Assembly (NCBI RefSeq): GCF_004153455.1 | Contig: NZ_SDQE01000011.1 | Coordinates: 62,001 to 126,000, forward strand | Length of the DNA: 64,000 bases | Direction: 5' to 3' | DNA from: Allopusillimonas ginsengisoli | GTDB taxonomy: Bacteria; Pseudomonadota; Gammaproteobacteria; Burkholderiales; Burkholderiaceae_B | Shown here: positions 1 through 7,621 of the stretch, in pieces | Position numbering within the stretch: the first letter of the stretch is position 1 | Layout: each line of letters starts with the position of its first letter | Made by a program: the position numbers and the translations under genes | Notes under the pieces: model-generated | Seen by the model: only the letters and a program-made list of their open reading frames with translations | Database searches by the model: none | What the model was told of the DNA's origin: nothing

Positions 1-492
1 CTCGACGACACGGATCGCCGCCGCATGCGCGATGCGGGTGCGCTCGCCGCCCACTGCCCCACCTCCAATCAGTTTCTGGGCAGCGGCCTGTTTGATTTTG
101 CATCGGCCGAAACCAGTGGCATGCCGGTGTCTCTGGCCACCGATGTGGGCGGCGGTTCTTCCTTTTCGATGCTGCAGACCATGAACGAAGCGCACAAGGT
201 GGCGCGTCTTTCCGGCTATCACCTGAGCGCGCTCAACATGTTTTATCTGGCGACCCAGGGTGCGGCGCAGTCGCTCGGGCTCGATGGCCAGATCGGCACG
301 CTGGCGCCTGGCGCTGAAGCGGACTTCATTGTGCTGGATCCACAGGCCACGCCGCTGCTGGCACGCCGTACTGCGCAGTCAGGTTCGCTGGAGGAATTGC
401 TGTTCGCGCTGGCGATGCTAGGGGATGATCGCGCAGTGGCCGCCACCTATGCCGCCGGGCGTCAACTGCACGCGCGGCAGGCCGGCGCATGA
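1..492 (+). CDS. guaD: guanine deaminase, C-terminal part (5' end outside window)
   Basis: Guanine deaminase hydrolyses guanine to xanthine and ammonia in the cytoplasm, the entry step to purine ring breakdown. The frame is open from base 1, so the N-terminal metal-binding His motif lies outside the window. Visible amidohydrolase landmarks are AHCPTSN, the metal-binding Asp in LATDVGGG, and the C-terminal GTLAPGAEADFIVLD strand that closes the composite domain. The protein ends about 30 residues after that strand, as is usual for the family. It is followed by a LysR gene, and purine genes (puuE, uraH, puuD) lie 5-9 kb away, which supports the assignment. Confidence 0.9.
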   Translation, partial: LDDTDRRRMRDAGALAAHCPTSNQFLGSGLFDFASAETSGMPVSLATDVGGGSSFSMLQTMNEAHKVARLSGYHLSALNMFYLATQGAAQSLGLDGQIGTLAPGAEADFIVLDPQATPLLARRTAQSGSLEELLFALAMLGDDRAVAATYAAGRQLHARQAGA

Positions 493-592
493 CCCGAAAA
501 TAGCGCAGCTTTCCCAGATTCCTATATGATGGCTCTGGCCGTGCCGGGAACAACGGTACCGCCGAGACAAGCATGAATCTGGAGGAAGCACA

Positions 593-1531
593 ATGACGGT
601 GCGGCGCACCACTGAAGAACTGGATACCTATTTGCTCAAGGTGTTCTGCCTGCTTGTGGCAGAGCGCAGCGTGTCGCGTGTTGCGCTCAAGCTGAACCAG
701 TCGCAGCCTACCATCAGCGTCGCCCTGCGGCGGCTGCGCGGCATTCTGGGTGACCCGCTGCTGGTGCGCGAAAAAGGCGGCATGGTTCCTACTGAGCGTG
801 CGCTCAGCCTGCTTGAGCACGCCAAGGGCGCGCTGGCACAGATAGACAGCATGGTCGCCCAGCCCGAAAACTTCGAGCCCTTTACCTCGCGTCAGGATTT
901 TCGCGTCGGGTCGCCCGATTATCTGGCCCCTGTGTTCATGGGCAGTGTTTCCGCCCGTCTGCGGCGCGAAGCGCCGCACGCACGCCTTACTGTGCACTCC
1001 CTGGGCCCGGATTTCGACTTCGAGCGTTCGCTGGCCGAGGGCGATCTGGACGTTGTCATTGGCAACTGGCCCGAACCGCCAGACCGCATGCACTTGTCTG
1101 TATTGCTGGAAGACGAAATCGTTTGCCTGGTGGCCGCCAATCATCCGCTGGCAAAGAAGGGCATGACGCTGCAGGATTATCAACAGGTGCCTCATGTCGT
1201 GCCCCTGCCGTATTCAATCACCCAGCGCGGCGTCATCGACAGCGTGCTCGCCTCGTCGCGCATCGAGCGCGATGAACGGCTGGTTGTGCAGTCCTTCAAC
1301 CTGGCGCCTTATCTGCTGGCCGATACGGATCTTGTCTTCACCACCTCGCGGCACTTTGCGGCCTTTTACGCCAACCTGCTGCCGCTGACCATCCTGACCT
1401 CGCCCCTGCCGTTTCCACCCATGCGTTTTTATCAGCTTTGGCACGAACGCAACCATCAGTCGGCCTCGCATCGCTGGCTCAGACGCCTGCTGGGCGATTG
1501 CGGGCGGGCGCTGACAGGCGTGCAGGCATAG
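593..1531 (+). CDS. LysR-family transcriptional regulator
   Basis: 312 residues, normal LysR length. The N-terminal winged helix-turn-helix spans about residues 8-65 and includes RSVSRVALKLNQSQPTISVA and LRGILGDPLLVRE. The rest is a periplasmic-binding-like effector domain beginning near DFRVGSPDYL. ATG at 593 is preceded by GGAGGAA at 581-587, which fixes the start. It sits 100 bp after guanine deaminase and 15 bp before a GntR regulator on the same strand. The placement fits control of guaD or of the next operon, but no divergent target is present and the effector is unknown. Confidence 0.85.
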   Translation: MTVRRTTEELDTYLLKVFCLLVAERSVSRVALKLNQSQPTISVALRRLRGILGDPLLVREKGGMVPTERALSLLEHAKGALAQIDSMVAQPENFEPFTSRQDFRVGSPDYLAPVFMGSVSARLRREAPHARLTVHSLGPDFDFERSLAEGDLDVVIGNWPEPPDRMHLSVLLEDEIVCLVAANHPLAKKGMTLQDYQQVPHVVPLPYSITQRGVIDSVLASSRIERDERLVVQSFNLAPYLLADTDLVFTTSRHFAAFYANLLPLTILTSPLPFPPMRFYQLWHERNHQSASHRWLRRLLGDCGRALTGVQA

Positions 1532-1546
1532 GCGAGGTGTGTTGCG

Positions 1547-2302
1547 ATGACGTCTGCTCTGAACGCCACGCTGCGCAAGCGCACGCGTCTGCCCTTGTCG
1601 CTCAAGATCAAGTACATTCTGCGGTCGCGGCTGGAGCGCGGCGAATGGCCGATCGGCACGCAGATTCCCACGTTGCCCGAGCTGGTCGAGCAATACGGCG
1701 TATCGCGCGCAACCGTACGTGCTGCACTGGACGAGCTGGCGCGCGAGGGCCTGATCGAGCGCACGCGCGGCAAGGGCACGTTCGTCATTAACGACGCCGC
1801 CAAAGAGCACTGGTTGATGTTGCCCACCGACTGGCGTTCGCTGGTCAGGCATATCGAGCACCTAGATGTGCGTTTTACCGTGTTGGATGTCGGTCGCGGC
1901 GCGCTGCCCCCGGAACTGTCCGATGACCATGTTGCCGATGCCTATTGGCGGACCACGCGCATCAACTGGACGGCCAACATTCCCTACAGCCTGAACACGG
2001 TGTATGTGGCCGAGCGCCTGGCCCGTCAGCAGCAACAGGCGTTCGAAACCGAGCCCGTGCTGCCTGTCATGGCCAGGTACTTCAAAGAAGAGATCCGCAC
2101 GGCAACACAGATGCTCACCATCCGTGCGGCCGATGCGCTGATGGCCAGGCATCTTGACATCGATATCGGCATGCCCGTCGCCCGGGCCCTGCGCATTGCC
2201 AAGAACGCGCAGCAGGAAACCGTCTACGCGGCCAGTATTCTTTATCCCGCCAAATATCTGTATATCGAAACGCATTTTCAGCCCTTCGACGAAGAGGATT
2301 GA
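1547..2302 (+). CDS. GntR-family regulator, HutC/UTRA type
   Basis: 251 residues. The N-terminal GntR winged helix covers about residues 18-85, with QIPTLPELVEQYGVSRATVRAALDELAREGLIERTRGKGTFV typical of the family (quoted in parts: PELVEQYGVSRATVRAAL and GLIERTRGKGTF). The C-terminal half has the UTRA effector fold seen in HutC/PhnF, with a predicted ligand-binding stretch near VARALRIAKNAQQETVYAAS. The gene follows LysR by 15 bp and precedes a metallo-hydrolase/Bug/hydrolase operon by 180 bp. An inverted repeat in that gap is a natural operator candidate, so local control of the operon is the simplest inference. Confidence 0.85.
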   Translation: MTSALNATLRKRTRLPLSLKIKYILRSRLERGEWPIGTQIPTLPELVEQYGVSRATVRAALDELAREGLIERTRGKGTFVINDAAKEHWLMLPTDWRSLVRHIEHLDVRFTVLDVGRGALPPELSDDHVADAYWRTTRINWTANIPYSLNTVYVAERLARQQQQAFETEPVLPVMARYFKEEIRTATQMLTIRAADALMARHLDIDIGMPVARALRIAKNAQQETVYAASILYPAKYLYIETHFQPFDEED

Positions 2303-2383
2303 TACACACGCGCCTCGAGCAGGCCGCGAACGTCCTCAAGTCAGTATTTACCCTGACGCACCAGAGACAGCACACAATTGAAT

Positions 2384-2442
2384 ACAGAATTTTCTGTTGA
2401 ATATTTAAGGCTTCAACTATAAAGTACTAAAAAGCGTACTTT
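2384..2442. promoter_or_regulatory. AT-rich region with two inverted repeats upstream of the metallo-hydrolase operon
   Basis: The gap after the GntR/UTRA gene is markedly AT-rich compared with its surroundings. It holds ACAGAA (2384-2389) TT TTCTGT (2392-2397), flanked by direct copies of TTGAATA. It also holds AAAGTAC (2421-2427), an 8-bp spacer, and GTACTTT (2436-2442). Either could be the operator of the upstream GntR regulator, since HutC-type proteins bind short inverted repeats. This is inference from symmetry and position only. Confidence 0.45.
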
Positions 2443-2482
2443 TAAAAAATCGCCACTTCCCTGACTACACGAGGAGTTCAAC

Positions 2483-3376
2483 TTGAAAATCACCATGCTG
2501 GGCACGGGTGCGGCATTGCCCGATCCCGACCGCGCGCAATCGTCCATTCTTGTTACGCTGGATAACGGAAAGCACTATCTTTTTGACTGCGGCGAGGGTT
2601 CGACGCGCCAGATGGTCAAGGCCAACATCAATCCTGCGGATGTTCCGTGGGTATTCCTGAGCCACTTGCATTACGACCATGTCTGCGGGCTGCCGTTCTT
2701 CGTATTGTCCAGCTGGGTGTTCAATCGCGAAGGCAAGCTCAAGGTCTTCGGGCCGCGCGGCACGCAAGACTTCGTCGACCATTCCTTTGAGAACGGCGCG
2801 TTTCGGCTGGATATCAAGGCCAGGGCCTCGTACGCCGTGCGGCAGAAAAACATCGATGCAGTACGTCCGCAGGTTATCGAGGTGGCCCCGGGGCTCATGT
2901 ACGAAGACGACGATGTGAAGGTGTACATTGACCTGGTCGACCACATTCCCACGGAGATCACGGATTGCTTCGGCATCCGCTTCGAGGCAGAAGGCAAGGT
3001 TGTGGCGTTCAGCGGCGACACCGCACCCTGTGAATCCATGATTCGGCTTGCGATGGACGCCGATCTGCTGATTCATGAATGCACATTTCCCGAGTCGTTT
3101 CTCGAGCATCGCGCTAAATCCGGCGTGGGCACCTATGCGCATACCAGCCCGCTGCAACTGGGCGACATCGCCGCCAAGGCCAAGGTCAAAAGTCTGGTGG
3201 CCACGCATTTTGGGCATTACGACTCAACCAGCCCGGTCATCAAGCGCGCTGCAAAAAACCATTTGCCGGTCGATCTGATGGGCCCGGAGCGGCTGGATGA
3301 AGTCGCGCGGGATATTCGTCAAAGCTACAAAGGCGAGCTGCGCCTGGCAACCGATTTGATGCGCATTGATCTTTAG
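2483..3376 (+). CDS. MBL-fold metallo-hydrolase, RNase Z/arylsulfatase-like
   Basis: 297 residues with a beta-lactamase-like metal-binding fold. MLGTGAALPDPDRAQ at the N-terminus is typical of the RNase Z-like branch. The metal motif HLHYDHVCG lies near residues 60-68, followed by SGDTAPC, IHECTF and the late His in VATHFGHYD. The start is TTG, with GAGGAG at 2471-2476. It leads a three-gene operon with a Bug-type binding protein and an alpha/beta hydrolase, so it probably hydrolyses an imported small molecule such as an ester, lactone or sulfate. It lacks the flexible arm expected of a tRNA 3' processing RNase Z. The substrate is unknown. Confidence 0.8.
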   Translation: MKITMLGTGAALPDPDRAQSSILVTLDNGKHYLFDCGEGSTRQMVKANINPADVPWVFLSHLHYDHVCGLPFFVLSSWVFNREGKLKVFGPRGTQDFVDHSFENGAFRLDIKARASYAVRQKNIDAVRPQVIEVAPGLMYEDDDVKVYIDLVDHIPTEITDCFGIRFEAEGKVVAFSGDTAPCESMIRLAMDADLLIHECTFPESFLEHRAKSGVGTYAHTSPLQLGDIAAKAKVKSLVATHFGHYDSTSPVIKRAAKNHLPVDLMGPERLDEVARDIRQSYKGELRLATDLMRIDL

Positions 3377-3420
3377 CGCCCTGGTGGCCTGTCCTTCACT
3401 GAATCATTTCAGGAGGTTTT

Positions 3421-4404
3421 ATGTTTTCCGGATCCCATGCATTGAAAATCTGGCTGGCTGCGGTGGTGCTTACGCTGACGGGGGTTTCCGCCCCCGCCTA
3501 TGCCGCCTATCCCGATCAGCCGGTGCGCATCGTGCTGCCTTATGCGCCCAGCGCCGCGGGCGATATTGTCATGCGCATCCTCCAGCCGCTGCTGTCCGAC
3601 GAGCTGGGTCAGCCAGTGGTCATCGAGTACAAAAGCGGCGCGGGCGGGAATATAGGTTCGCAGGCGGTGGCACGGGCGGCGCCCGACGGCTATACCCTGG
3701 TTCTGGGCGCAACCAATAATTTTGTCATTAATCAGTACCTGTACAAGGATATGGGCTACGACCCGCTCACGGATTTCGAGCCCATTGGCAAGGTCGTGGA
3801 TGTGCCTGCGTTTATCTACCTGAACACGGAAATACCCGCCAAGGACTTTGCGCAATTCAGGGATTACGCAAAAGCGCATCCCGGCGAACTGAACTACGGC
3901 ACACCCGGCGCGGGCACGACGCCTGCGCTGTCGGGGTGGCTGCTGTCGGAAGCGGTGCAAGGCGATTTGGTGGCCATTCAATACAGAGGCTCAGGACCTG
4001 GCGTGCAAGCCTTGCTGGCCAATGAGATTCAGGTTTACATAGGCGGCTACGGCATTGCTTCGTCGTATCTTTCAACCGGAAAGATCATCCCGTTGGCGGT
4101 GGCGTCGGCCCAGCGTTTTGACGCGCTACCCGATGTGCCCACGACCGCCGAGGTAGGCATAGGCGACGCGGTAGTCAGCAACTGGTGGGGGCTTGCCGCG
4201 CCCGTGGGTACCGACAAGGCCATCATCGATACGCTCAGCGCGGCATTGCAGAAAGCCCTGGCCAATCCCGATGCGCGCGAGAAGCTTGCGAAGCTGGGCT
4301 TTGTCGTGGAGCCTGGGTCGCCCGAGCAATTCAAGGCTAGCCTGGCGCGCGAAGCGCCCTACTGGAAAGACGTCATTGAGAAGTCTGGCGTCAAGCTGAA
4401 CTGA
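3421..4404 (+). CDS. Bug-type tripartite tricarboxylate transporter substrate-binding protein (TctC family)
   Basis: 327 residues with an N-terminal signal peptide ending near PAYAAYPDQPV. Bug proteins bind small carboxylates or related solutes in the periplasm. Family landmarks are the start of the mature chain YPDQPVRIVLPYAPSAAGD, the GGxxG-like segment SGAGGNIGSQAVARAAPDGYTL, and YGTPGAGTTP. A strong AGGAGGT at 3411-3417 fixes ATG 3421. No TctA/TctB membrane subunits are adjacent, which is common for orphan Bug genes in Alcaligenaceae. It lies between the metallo-hydrolase and the alpha/beta hydrolase and probably senses or delivers their substrate. Confidence 0.9.
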   Translation: MFSGSHALKIWLAAVVLTLTGVSAPAYAAYPDQPVRIVLPYAPSAAGDIVMRILQPLLSDELGQPVVIEYKSGAGGNIGSQAVARAAPDGYTLVLGATNNFVINQYLYKDMGYDPLTDFEPIGKVVDVPAFIYLNTEIPAKDFAQFRDYAKAHPGELNYGTPGAGTTPALSGWLLSEAVQGDLVAIQYRGSGPGVQALLANEIQVYIGGYGIASSYLSTGKIIPLAVASAQRFDALPDVPTTAEVGIGDAVVSNWWGLAAPVGTDKAIIDTLSAALQKALANPDAREKLAKLGFVVEPGSPEQFKASLAREAPYWKDVIEKSGVKLN

Positions 4405-4426
4405 TCACGCCAGACAGGCCTATCCT

Positions 4427-5203
4427 ATGACATCCAGACTGACGTTCCGTCGCGAAGGCAGCGGTCCCGCGATAATCTTGCTGCATGGCTTTGCCTCGTC
4501 TTCGGGATTCTGGTCGGATCTGTCGCGGCGCCTGTGCGATCGCTACGACCTCATCGCCATCGACTGGCCCGGCTTTGGCTCTGCGCCACCAGCGCCCGCA
4601 CTGGAAACAGCCGCGGCGTTTGCGCAGGCCGTGCTCGCGCTGGCGGATAGCCTGGGGCTGGACAAGTTCTGCGTGATCGGCCATTCGATGAGCGGGTTCG
4701 TGGTGCAAGAGTTGCTGGCCCATCACGAACACCGGTTGATGGCTGCGGTGCTCTATGGCGCCGGCCTCAAAGTGGACGCCTCGCGTCGCTTCGAAAGCCT
4801 TGACGACACCCTGAGCAGTCTGCATCGTGACGGCCCGGCCACGACGGCGGATCGCATTGTGCGCAATTGGTTCGCCAGCCCCCAGGACAGCACCTATGCC
4901 ATGCAGGTTTGCCTGCAGGCCGCGCAGGGGATGACCGGGGAGGGGGCCGCAGCGGCGTTGCGGGCCTTTTTCGATTCGGATTACACGGGCAGGCTCAGCC
5001 ATGTGCGCACGCCCGTGCTGGTGATTCTCGGCGAGCAGGAACGCAGCCATCCCCCCGACAGCGCCATCGCGCTCAGCCAGGCCCTGCCCAATGCCTGCCT
5101 GGTCATGCTGCCACGCTGCGGCCATGCCGCCCATCTTGAAGAACCTGGGCTGTTCGAAACCGCGCTGCTGGAGTTCATGCAATCCGACGTTCATCCGGCC
5201 TGA
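4427..5203 (+). CDS. alpha/beta-fold hydrolase
   Basis: 258 residues. The oxyanion-hole motif LLHGFASSSGFW is at about residues 18-29. The nucleophile elbow is GHSMSG (about 85-90), giving a Ser nucleophile. The acid is probably Asp or Glu in VLVILGEQERSHPP, and the catalytic His is in CGHAAHLEEPG near the C-terminus. All parts of the triad are therefore present. It is the last gene of the metallo-hydrolase/Bug operon, 22 bp after the binding protein. It is a likely esterase, lactonase or C-C hydrolase; the substrate cannot be read from sequence. Confidence 0.85.
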   Translation: MTSRLTFRREGSGPAIILLHGFASSSGFWSDLSRRLCDRYDLIAIDWPGFGSAPPAPALETAAAFAQAVLALADSLGLDKFCVIGHSMSGFVVQELLAHHEHRLMAAVLYGAGLKVDASRRFESLDDTLSSLHRDGPATTADRIVRNWFASPQDSTYAMQVCLQAAQGMTGEGAAAALRAFFDSDYTGRLSHVRTPVLVILGEQERSHPPDSAIALSQALPNACLVMLPRCGHAAHLEEPGLFETALLEFMQSDVHPA

Positions 5204-5263
5204 CCCCGCATCCCATGCGACACGGGACGTGACGCATGGGATGCGGGGGCCCAGCCGAAACGC

Positions 5264-6199
5264 TCAGGCCCTTGCGTCGTCGCGCCAGGGATGATGTTCG
5301 ATCCAGTGGCGGGCAATGGCGGCGCGTGTCGGAATCCAGACGCGGTCATGGCCCTGCACATAATCCAGGAAGCGCCTGAGCGAGGCAAAGCGGCCCGGAC
5401 GGCCGATCAGCCGGCAATGCAGGCCGACCGAGAGCATCTTGGGTGTTTCGTCGCCTTCTTCGTACAGGACATCAAAGGCATCCTTGAGATAGGTAAAGAA
5501 CTGGTCGCCGCTGTTGAATCCCTGTGGTGAGGCGAAGCGCATGTCGTTTGTATCCAGGGTATAAGGCACAATCAGTTGGGGCTTGTAGGTGCCGTCGCCC
5601 AGCTGTACGCGCGCCCAGAAGGGCAGGTCGTCGCCATAGTAGTCGGAGTCGTACAGAAAGCCGCCTTCTTCGGCGACCAGCCTCAGGGTGTTGGGGCTGT
5701 CGCGGCCGGTGTACCAGCCCTCGGGGTGCCGACCCAGCAAATGGGTGATGCGTTCAACGCAACGCTGCATATGCTCGCGTTCGACGTCTTCGGGTACCGA
5801 CTGGTAGTGAATCCAGCGATAGCCATGACAGGCGATCTCGTGTCCGAGTTCAACAAATGCCTGGGCAGCCTCGGGGTGGCGCTCCAGCGCCATGCCGACC
5901 GCGAAAATCGTCAGCGGCAGGCCGCGGCGTTCGAATTCTCGCAGAATACGCCACAAGCCGGCGCGCGAGCCATACTCGTAGATGGATTCCATGGACAGAT
6001 GGCGATCCGGAAAGCTGGCCGCGCCAACGATCTCGGACAGGAACTGTTCGGACCCTTCATCGCCATGCAGAATGCAGTTTTCGCCGCCTTCTTCGTAATT
6101 GAGCACGAACTGGACCGCAATGCGGGCTTTGCCTGGCCAATTGGCAAATGGCGGGTTTCGGCCATATCCGACGAGGTCGCGTGGATAGTTTTGTTGCAT
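5264..6199 (-). CDS. puuE: allantoinase PuuE, polysaccharide-deacetylase fold
   Basis: PuuE hydrolyses allantoin to allantoate without the metal cofactor used by amidohydrolase-type allantoinases. The 311-residue length and motifs match that family: RDLVGYGRNPP at the start, VLNYEEGGENCILHGD, GHEIACHGYRWIHYQ, GWYTGRDSPNT, YDSDYYGDDLPFW and LSVGLHCRLIGRPGR. It lies downstream of a GntR/FCD gene on the same strand, next to uraH and puuD on the other strand. Together these cover urate to allantoate. No uraD gene (OHCU decarboxylase) is visible in the window, so that step must be coded elsewhere or occur without the enzyme. Confidence 0.9.
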   Translation of the reverse strand: MQQNYPRDLVGYGRNPPFANWPGKARIAVQFVLNYEEGGENCILHGDEGSEQFLSEIVGAASFPDRHLSMESIYEYGSRAGLWRILREFERRGLPLTIFAVGMALERHPEAAQAFVELGHEIACHGYRWIHYQSVPEDVEREHMQRCVERITHLLGRHPEGWYTGRDSPNTLRLVAEEGGFLYDSDYYGDDLPFWARVQLGDGTYKPQLIVPYTLDTNDMRFASPQGFNSGDQFFTYLKDAFDVLYEEGDETPKMLSVGLHCRLIGRPGRFASLRRFLDYVQGHDRVWIPTRAAIARHWIEHHPWRDDARA

Positions 6200-6256
6200 G
6201 AACAGGCTCCGGAAAGACAGGTTCTGAAAAGGCCCTGGCGTGCCAGGGATAGCAAT

Positions 6257-7015
6257 CTAACGCTTTACGCTGAAGGCAAGCCAGGGATCGGCCGGCTTTT
6301 TGTCTGGCTGATCCATGCGGGCTTCGCAATCAGCGAGGTGATGATGCATCGCCCCTTTGGCGGCATCCGCCTCGCCCCGGGATAGTTTGTCGAGGATGTC
6401 TTCGTGTTCGACATACGAGCAGGCGGATTCTCCGGGCGTATCGTGCAGCGCGATGATCAGCGTGGTGCGTGCGCACAGGCTGTGCATGATTTCGGTGAGC
6501 ACAGCGTTGCCCAGGATGTGGGCCATTTCAACGTGAAAAGCATTGGACAGGCGTATCCAGCTGACGCGATCGCCGCGCTCGAACGCCTGTCGTTCGCGCG
6601 CCACCATGGCGTACAGCGGCTGCAGCCGTGCGGACAGATCGGGCACGGCCAGCAGCATGTCGATGATCATGCATTCCATGCGCCGGCGCATCTCGAAAAC
6701 ATCGCGGGTTTCTTTGGCGTCGGGCTGCCAGACGAAGGCGCCGCGGTTGGGCTCCAGATCGACAATCTTGTTGTGTGCCAGGGCGGACAGCGCCGCGCGT
6801 ACCGTGCTGCGCGAGCAGGCAAAGACTTTGCACAATGCGGCTTCGGTCAGCTTGGCGCCGGGCAGCAGGCGCCTGTCCATCACGGCATCGAAGATGTCGT
6901 CATAGACGCGATCTACCTCTGTTCGCTCGCTGGCATCGTAGGAGGCACGCCACGACGAGGCTTTGGGCGCCTCGAGCGAGGCTGTTACATCGTGATGCGA
7001 AGTCAGGTGCAGCAT
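6257..7015 (-). CDS. GntR-family regulator, FCD type, of purine catabolism
   Basis: About 252 residues from the ATG at 7015. An in-frame TTG at 7090 would add 25 residues but would run through the operator repeats, so it is disfavoured. The winged helix carries LTEAALCKVFACSRSTVRAALSAL. The FCD domain follows, with the metal/ligand His and Asp positions in SNAFHVEMAHILGN and MHHHLADCEARM. It is divergent from uraH and 57 bp upstream of puuE on the same strand. Two direct repeats of GACAATTATTGG in the divergent gap suggest it controls both sides. The effector is probably a purine breakdown product; that is inference. Confidence 0.85.
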   Translation of the reverse strand: MLHLTSHHDVTASLEAPKASSWRASYDASERTEVDRVYDDIFDAVMDRRLLPGAKLTEAALCKVFACSRSTVRAALSALAHNKIVDLEPNRGAFVWQPDAKETRDVFEMRRRMECMIIDMLLAVPDLSARLQPLYAMVARERQAFERGDRVSWIRLSNAFHVEMAHILGNAVLTEIMHSLCARTTLIIALHDTPGESACSYVEHEDILDKLSRGEADAAKGAMHHHLADCEARMDQPDKKPADPWLAFSVKR

Positions 7016-7037
7016 GCTCGAAATTCTCGAAAAGGAC

Positions 7038-7100
7038 TGTTGACAATTATTGGGGATTAACCCAAAATCGTCAACATAAATTGTAGACAATTATTGGAGA
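7038..7100. promoter_or_regulatory. duplicated operator candidate between the GntR gene and uraH
   Basis: GACAATTATTGG occurs at 7042-7053 and again at 7086-7097, 44 bp apart, about four helical turns. Each copy starts in a short symmetric core: TGTTGACA at 7038-7045, and the perfect palindrome ATTGTAGACAAT at 7080-7091. TGT-N-ACA cores of this kind suit FCD-type GntR proteins. The second copy ends at the uraH ribosome site (GGAGA 7096-7100), so binding there would block uraH translation initiation or transcription. Confidence 0.6.
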
Positions 7101-7104
7101 CAAC

Positions 7105-7458
7105 ATGGGTAAGCTATCCACCCACGTACTCGACACCATGCACGGCAAGCCCGCCCAAGGCGTCCGCATCGAACTTTTTCGCATCCAGGACAACGGCCGC
7201 AGTGCGCTGGCCGATGTCGCAACGAATAACGACGGCCGCTGCGACCAGCCTTTGCTCCAGGGCGACGCGCTGCAACAGGGCGTTTACGAGCTGGTGTTCC
7301 ACATCGGTGATTACTTTGCAGGCAAAGGCGTGAGCGTGCCTGAGCCGCGATTTGTCGATCAGGTGGTGCTGCGTTTCGGTGTGGCCAACCCCGACGAAAA
7401 CTATCATGTGCCATTGGTAACCACGCCATGGACGTGGTCTACGTATCGAGGCAGTTGA
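7105..7458 (+). CDS. uraH: 5-hydroxyisourate hydrolase
   Basis: 117 residues, a transthyretin-like protein that opens 5-hydroxyisourate to OHCU after urate oxidation. Diagnostic motifs are LSTHVLDTMHGKPA at the N-terminus, a mid-protein Arg in the active site region, and the family-specific C-terminal tetrapeptide YRGS. There is no signal peptide, so it acts in the cytoplasm. ATG 7105 follows GGAGA at 7096-7100. It precedes puuD, which makes its substrate. Confidence 0.93.
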   Translation: MGKLSTHVLDTMHGKPAQGVRIELFRIQDNGRSALADVATNNDGRCDQPLLQGDALQQGVYELVFHIGDYFAGKGVSVPEPRFVDQVVLRFGVANPDENYHVPLVTTPWTWSTYRGS

Positions 7459-7464
7459 TTTGCG

Positions 7465-7485
7465 CTGGCCGCGTTATGCGGCCAG
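7465..7485. terminator. hairpin just after uraH
   Basis: CTGGCCGC (7465-7472) and GCGGCCAG (7478-7485) form a perfect 8-bp stem with loop GTTAT, 6 bp after the uraH stop. There is no T-tract. A second weaker hairpin, CACCCG/CGGGTG (7579-7595), lies 27 bp before puuD. They may tune expression between uraH and puuD rather than end transcription. Confidence 0.4.
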
Positions 7486-7621
7486 CCATCCGGGGCGTGA
7501 CACCCGGGGCCGGAGTATTTGAGCGTATGGCGACCCTCTGGCGCCCCTAGCCGGCGGCGCTCGAAGCCCAGGCCCGGGCACCCGCAAGTCGGGTGTCTTA
7601 ACGCTATGCATAGGACTTCTC

